From assembly GCF_018323885.1 (NCBI RefSeq), contig NZ_AP024585.1, forward strand, positions 1,178,001 to 1,242,000: a DNA stretch of 64,000 bases, written 5' to 3'. This document shows, in pieces, positions 59,908 to 64,000 of this stretch. Every line of letters starts with the position of its first letter. Positions within the stretch are counted from its first letter, which is position 1. The position numbers and the translations under genes were made by a program. The notes below the pieces were generated by a model that saw nothing but the letters and a program-made list of their open reading frames with translations, did not search any database and was not told the origin of the DNA. Source of the DNA: Citrobacter amalonaticus. GTDB taxonomy: Bacteria; Pseudomonadota; Gammaproteobacteria; Enterobacterales; Enterobacteriaceae.

Positions 59908-60447
59908 TTATTGCGTAACAGGCTGGATGTCGTGGATACGCACAAATCCTAACTGGTCTGGGGTGAGGTTATTCAGTTGCAGCGGGATGTCCACATCGCT
60001 CGGTGCCAGCACGCTGGCCGGGGCATTGATCAACTGATTCTGCACATTCACTTCCTGATAATTGTCAGTAGTTCCTTGAATTTGCCCATATTCAACGGTG
60101 CCGCTAAAGGCCGGCAGCGGATCGTTGGATTCCCCCTGAATGCGCAGCGTCACCCGGGTGCCAGCGGCATTCGGCGCAATGTTGATAAGCGACATGCGCA
60201 GTGTGCCTATCTGACTGTTCAGCCGTGCGGGCGTATTGGAGCCTGGGAGCAGGTAAACACCACGGGTGGATTTAACGTTCAGACTGTTTTGCTGAGTAAT
60301 CTTCACGGTTTCCTGATTAAGCTGATTCATCTCTTTATTCAGCGTTGAAACGCTTTGATGCATCTGGCGCACTTCGCTTTGTTGCGCGCAGGCGCTCAGA
60401 CTAAAGAGACTTCCCACCAGGAGAATTCTTAGGTAACGTCTTGTCAT
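59908..60447 (-). CDS. yajI: YajI, DUF3251 lipoprotein
   Basis: A 179-residue predicted lipoprotein with the lipobox LSAC (lipidated Cys20). After it a helical segment (about 25-55, SEVRQMHQSVSTLNKEMNQL) forms a likely coiled coil, followed by a beta-rich domain. Function unknown. The ATG at 60447 (MTRRYLRILLVGSLF) gives a proper signal peptide; the frame is open 26 codons further up. It is divergent from nrdR. It is separated from tsx by about 300 bp holding the tsx promoter. Confidence 0.92.
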   Translation of the reverse strand: MTRRYLRILLVGSLFSLSACAQQSEVRQMHQSVSTLNKEMNQLNQETVKITQQNSLNVKSTRGVYLLPGSNTPARLNSQIGTLRMSLINIAPNAAGTRVTLRIQGESNDPLPAFSGTVEYGQIQGTTDNYQEVNVQNQLINAPASVLAPSDVDIPLQLNNLTPDQLGFVRIHDIQPVTQ

Positions 60448-60563
60448 CTCTCTTATTTCCTGAATAGTCGCGATACCATAATGGTAGTTCGTAATATGAT
60501 CAAAGACATCGATCCATTGTCTCAAAAGCGTTGCGCCTTTGTTGTCACGTCAGTTCAGGTTAA

Positions 60564-61049
<486 letters not shown>

Positions 61050-61052
61050 GCC

Positions 61053-62156
61053 ATGCAGGATGAGTTATACATGGCGCGAGCGCTGAAGCTGGCGCAGCGC
61101 GGGCGGTTTACCACCCATCCCAACCCTAACGTCGGCTGCGTGATCGTCAATAACGGCGAGATTGTCGGTGAAGGTTATCACCATCGTGCGGGCGAACCGC
61201 ATGCGGAAGTGCATGCCTTGCGCATGGCGGGCGAAAAGGCCAAAGGGGCCACTGCGTACGTCACGCTTGAGCCCTGTAGTCATCATGGCCGCACGCCGCC
61301 GTGCTGCGACGCGCTGATCGCCGCGGGCGTTTCTCGCGTGGTGGCGGCGATGCAGGACCCGAATCCACAAGTGGCGGGACGCGGATTATACCGTTTGCAG
61401 CAGGCGGGCATTGACGTCAGCCACGGGCTGATGATGAGTGAAGTCGAAGCGTTAAATAAAGGTTTTCTCAAACGGATGCGCACCGGGTTTCCGTATGTGC
61501 AACTGAAACTCGGCGCTTCGCTGGACGGCCGTACAGCGATGGCCAGCGGCGAAAGTCAGTGGATTACCTCTCCCGAGGCGCGACGTGATGTTCAGCGTCT
61601 ACGCGCGCAAAGCCATGCCATTTTAACCAGCAGCGCGACGGTGCTGGCGGATGATCCGCAGCTCACCGTGCGCTGGTCAGAACTCGGCGAGGCGACACAA
61701 GCTCTTTATCCGCAGGATGCCGTGCGTCAGCCGGTGCGAATTGTGATAGACAGTCAGAACCGCGTAGCGCCGGAGCAGCGCCTGGTACAGCAGCCAGGAG
61801 AAACCTGGATTGCGCGCACCAAAGAAGACGCACGCGTCTGGCCCGATTCGGTTCGCACGATTTTGGTGCCGGAGCATAACGGGCATCTGGATCTGGTGGT
61901 GCTGATGATGTTGCTCGGCAAACAGCAAATTAACAGCCTGTGGGTGGAGGCCGGGCCGACGCTCGCCGGTGCGCTCTTGCAGGCCGGAGTGGTTGACGAG
62001 CTTATCGTCTATCTTGCGCCTAAACTGTTAGGCAGTGACGCCAGGGGATTATGTGTGTTGCCAGGGCTTGAGAAACTGGCTGACGCCCCCCATTTCAAAT
62101 TCAATGAGATACGCCAGGTGGGCCCGGACGTTTGCCTGCATTTAACCCCTGCGTGA
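61053..62156 (+). CDS. ribD: Bifunctional riboflavin deaminase/reductase RibD
   Basis: A 367-residue enzyme for the second and third steps of riboflavin synthesis. The N-terminal deaminase domain (about 1-145) has the zinc motifs PHAEVHAL and [13 protein letters not shown]; the C-terminal reductase domain (about 147-360) has [13 protein letters not shown]. It overlaps no neighbour but starts three bases after nrdR, suggesting coupling. Confidence 0.97.
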
Positions 62157-62177
62157 GGCTTTCGAATTATCGAATTA

Positions 62178-62205
62178 TTGGAAGCAGCGCACAGAATATT
62201 ATGAT
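62178..62205 (+). promoter_or_regulatory. Candidate promoter of ribE
   Basis: TTGGAA (62178-62183) and TATGAT (62200-62205), 16 bp apart, lie in the 95-bp gap before ribE. A direct repeat of CGAATTAT (62163-62170 and 62171-62178) precedes it. No FMN riboswitch is visible here. Confidence 0.4.
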
Positions 62206-62251
62206 AAAATCCGCCCCCCTTACGGGGCCATATCGAACCCGAAGGAAGAAT

Positions 62252-62722
62252 ATGAACATTATTGAAGCTAACGTTGCTACTCCGGACGCTCGCGTCGCCA
62301 TCACCATTGCGCGTTTCAACAACTTTATCAATGACAGCCTGCTGGAAGGTGCGATTGACGCCCTGAAACGTATTGGTCAGGTCAAAGATGAAAACATTAC
62401 CGTCGTTTGGGTTCCAGGTGCCTACGAACTGCCGCTGGCAGCAGGCGCGCTGGCGAAAACCGGTAAATATGACGCGGTGATTGCACTGGGTACGGTTATT
62501 CGTGGCGGCACAGCTCACTTCGAATATGTCGCTGGCGGTGCAAGCAACGGCCTGGCGCATGTCGCTCAGGACAGCGAAATTCCGGTCGCCTTTGGCGTCC
62601 TGACCACCGAAAGCATTGAACAAGCTATCGAACGTGCTGGCACCAAAGCTGGCAACAAGGGCGCGGAAGCTGCACTGACCGCGCTTGAAATGATTAATGT
62701 ATTGAAAGCCATCAAGGCCTGA
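62252..62722 (+). CDS. ribE: 6,7-dimethyl-8-ribityllumazine synthase
   Basis: A 156-residue enzyme (RibE, also called RibH) for the penultimate riboflavin step, forming a large icosahedral or pentameric assembly. The motifs [14 protein letters not shown] and the [14 protein letters not shown] segment with the catalytic His are present. The ATG at 62252 follows AAGGAAG and matches the E. coli start; the open frame upstream overlaps the end of ribD. Confidence 0.96.
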
Positions 62723-62741
62723 TTTTTGTAAGGGGAAATCC

Positions 62742-63161
62742 GTGAAACCTGCTGCTCGTCGCCGCGCTCGTGAGTGTGCCGTTCAGGCGCTCTACTCCTG
62801 GCAGTTGTCCCAGAACGACATCGCTGATGTTGAATACCAGTTCCTGGCAGAACAGGACGTGAAAGATGTTGACGTCATGTACTTCCGTGAACTGCTGTCC
62901 GGGGTGGCGACTAACAGCGCGTACCTGGATGGCCTGATGAAGCCTTACCTGTCTCGTCTGCTGGAAGAGCTGGGTCAGGTGGAAAAAGCCGTACTGCGTA
63001 TTGCGCTGTTCGAGCTGTCTAAACGCAGTGATGTGCCATATAAAGTGGCCATCAACGAAGCGATTGAACTGGCAAAAACGTTCGGCGCGGAAGACAGCCA
63101 CAAGTTCGTCAATGGCGTTCTGGATAAAGCAGCGCCTGCGATTCGCCCCAACAAAAAGTAA
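62742..63161 (+). CDS. nusB: Transcription antitermination protein NusB
   Basis: A 139-residue all-helical protein that binds boxA RNA with NusE (S10) in rRNA antitermination. The N-terminal [15 protein letters not shown] contains the RNA-binding arginines. The start is GTG at 62742, behind AGGGGAAA, 20 bp after ribE. Length equals E. coli NusB. Confidence 0.97.
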   Translation: MKPAARRRARECAVQALYSWQLSQNDIADVEYQFLAEQDVKDVDVMYFRELLSGVATNSAYLDGLMKPYLSRLLEELGQVEKAVLRIALFELSKRSDVPYKVAINEAIELAKTFGAEDSHKFVNGVLDKAAPAIRPNKK

Positions 63162-63166
63162 TCTCC

Positions 63167-63227
63167 AGGCCGTCAGTGAAGTGGAAGCGATTCCTCTCCC
63201 CTGGCGGCTTTTTCTTTTTTTCTGCTG
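63167..63227 (+). terminator. Weak terminator-like structure between nusB and thiL
   Basis: GCCGTCAG (about 63170-63177) can pair with CTGGCGGC (63201-63208, one G-T pair) across a long loop, followed by a long run of T interrupted by C. It may partly end transcription before thiL. Confidence 0.4.
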
Positions 63228-63238
63228 AGGCATAACGT

Positions 63239-64000
63239 ATGGCATGCGGCGAATTTTCCCTGATTGCCCGTTATTTTGACCGTGTCAGAAGCTCTCGTCT
63301 TGACGTCGAAACCGGTATTGGCGACGACTGTGCACTTCTGAACATCCCTGATAAACAGACGCTGGCAATCAGCACCGATACGCTGGTGGCGGGCAACCAC
63401 TTCCTGACCGACATTGATCCTGCCGATCTGGCGTACAAAGCGCTGGCGGTGAATTTAAGCGATCTGGCGGCAATGGGGGCCGATCCGGCGTGGCTGACGC
63501 TGGCGATCACCCTGCCTGAGGTGGACGAACGCTGGCTGGAAACCTTCAGCGACAGTCTGTTTGATCTCCTGAATTACTACGATATGCAACTGATTGGCGG
63601 CGACACCACGCGGGGGCCGCTGTCGATGACATTGGGTATCCACGGCTTTGTTCCTGCCGGGCGCGCACTGAAACGCTCTGGGGCGAAACCGGGTGACTGG
63701 ATTTACGTGACCGGCACGCCGGGTGATAGCGCCGCAGGTCTGGCGATTTTGCAGAACCGTTTGCAGGTTGCCGATGAGGGTGACCGCGAATATCTGCTCA
63801 AACGTCACCTGCGTCCGACGCCGCGTATTTTGCAGGGCCAGGCGCTGCGCGATCTGGCCAGTTCAGCGATTGATCTCTCTGACGGACTGATTTCCGATCT
63901 TGGGCATATTGTTAAAGCCAGCGCCTGTGGCGCGCGCGTCGATCTCGATGCGCTGCCGTGGTCAGGCGCGATGACGCGTCACGTCGAGCCCGAACAGGCG
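63239..64000 (+). CDS. thiL: Thiamine-monophosphate kinase ThiL (3' end outside window)
   Basis: ATP-dependent kinase that makes thiamine diphosphate from the monophosphate in the cytoplasm. 254 of about 325 residues are in the window. N-terminal FSLIARYF, the metal-binding GIGDDCALL and [22 protein letters not shown] and the catalytic-loop GGDTTRG are visible, with [12 protein letters not shown] further on. The ATG at 63239 matches E. coli. pgpA normally follows. Confidence 0.96.
   Translation, partial: MACGEFSLIARYFDRVRSSRLDVETGIGDDCALLNIPDKQTLAISTDTLVAGNHFLTDIDPADLAYKALAVNLSDLAAMGADPAWLTLAITLPEVDERWLETFSDSLFDLLNYYDMQLIGGDTTRGPLSMTLGIHGFVPAGRALKRSGAKPGDWIYVTGTPGDSAAGLAILQNRLQVADEGDREYLLKRHLRPTPRILQGQALRDLASSAIDLSDGLISDLGHIVKASACGARVDLDALPWSGAMTRHVEPEQA

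Noticed and set aside
62157..62251. Possible FMN riboswitch before ribE
   Set aside because: The gap is only 95 bp and lacks the conserved RFN element; in E. coli that riboswitch controls ribB elsewhere.

Overview
The window is a piece of an enterobacterial chromosome, most likely from a Citrobacter. It follows the E. coli K-12 order tauD-hemB-yaiT-iprA-ampH-sbmA-yaiW-yaiY-yaiZ-ddlA-iraP-phoA-psiF-dgcC-proC-yaiI-aroL-yaiA-aroM-ppnP-rdgC-mak-sbcC-sbcD-phoB-phoR-brnQ-proY-malZ-acpH-queA-tgt-yajC-secD-secF-tsx-yajI-nrdR-ribD-ribE-nusB-thiL. Most proteins are close to full-length matches of the E. coli products as I remember them. A tsaA gene sits beside acpH, as in Salmonella. araJ and yajD are missing from their K-12 positions, and several K-12-absent genes are inserted. 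The genus is inferred from synteny, not from a search. Both ends cut a gene (tauD on the left, thiL on the right).

Layout. 1-8.98 kb holds tauD (partial), an OlsF-like double acyltransferase, hemB, a long AT-rich gap, an intact autotransporter, iprA and ampH. 9-16.3 kb holds an isochorismatase-like gene, sbmA-yaiW, yaiY, yaiZ, ddlA, an extensin-like zinc peptidase candidate and an MFS transporter gene broken by one frameshift. 16.5-25.6 kb holds iraP, phoA-psiF, dgcC, proC, yaiI, the TyrR-regulated aroL-yaiA-aroM group, ppnP, rdgC and mak. 25.6-37.3 kb holds sbcDC, phoBR, brnQ, proY (with an amber stop 12 codons early) and malZ. 37.3-50.1 kb is a block of about 13 kb absent from K-12 at this position. 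It carries a LysR regulator with a divergent three-gene catabolic-looking operon, a DUF2339/DUF3999 membrane pair, and a complete ascorbate-type PTS with a PfkB kinase and a class II aldolase. 50.5-64 kb returns to core genes: tsaA, acpH, queA-tgt-yajC-secDF, a VOC protein with a WYL regulator, tsx, yajI and nrdR-ribD-ribE-nusB-thiL.

How the genes work together. phoB-phoR encode the phosphate-starvation two-component system, and its targets phoA and psiF lie 13 kb upstream; Pho boxes are visible before both phoA and phoB. aroL has TyrR boxes and a TrpR-type operator. malZ has two MalT boxes. The PTS operon is preceded by two CRP-type palindromes and should be a catabolite-controlled sugar or sugar-acid pathway ending in aldol cleavage. 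The most novel material is the 37-50 kb block, the OlsF-like gene, the peptidase candidate beside ddlA, and a palindrome on the promoter of the VOC/WYL pair.

No rRNA, tRNA, CRISPR array, insertion sequence, integrase or phage gene was seen.
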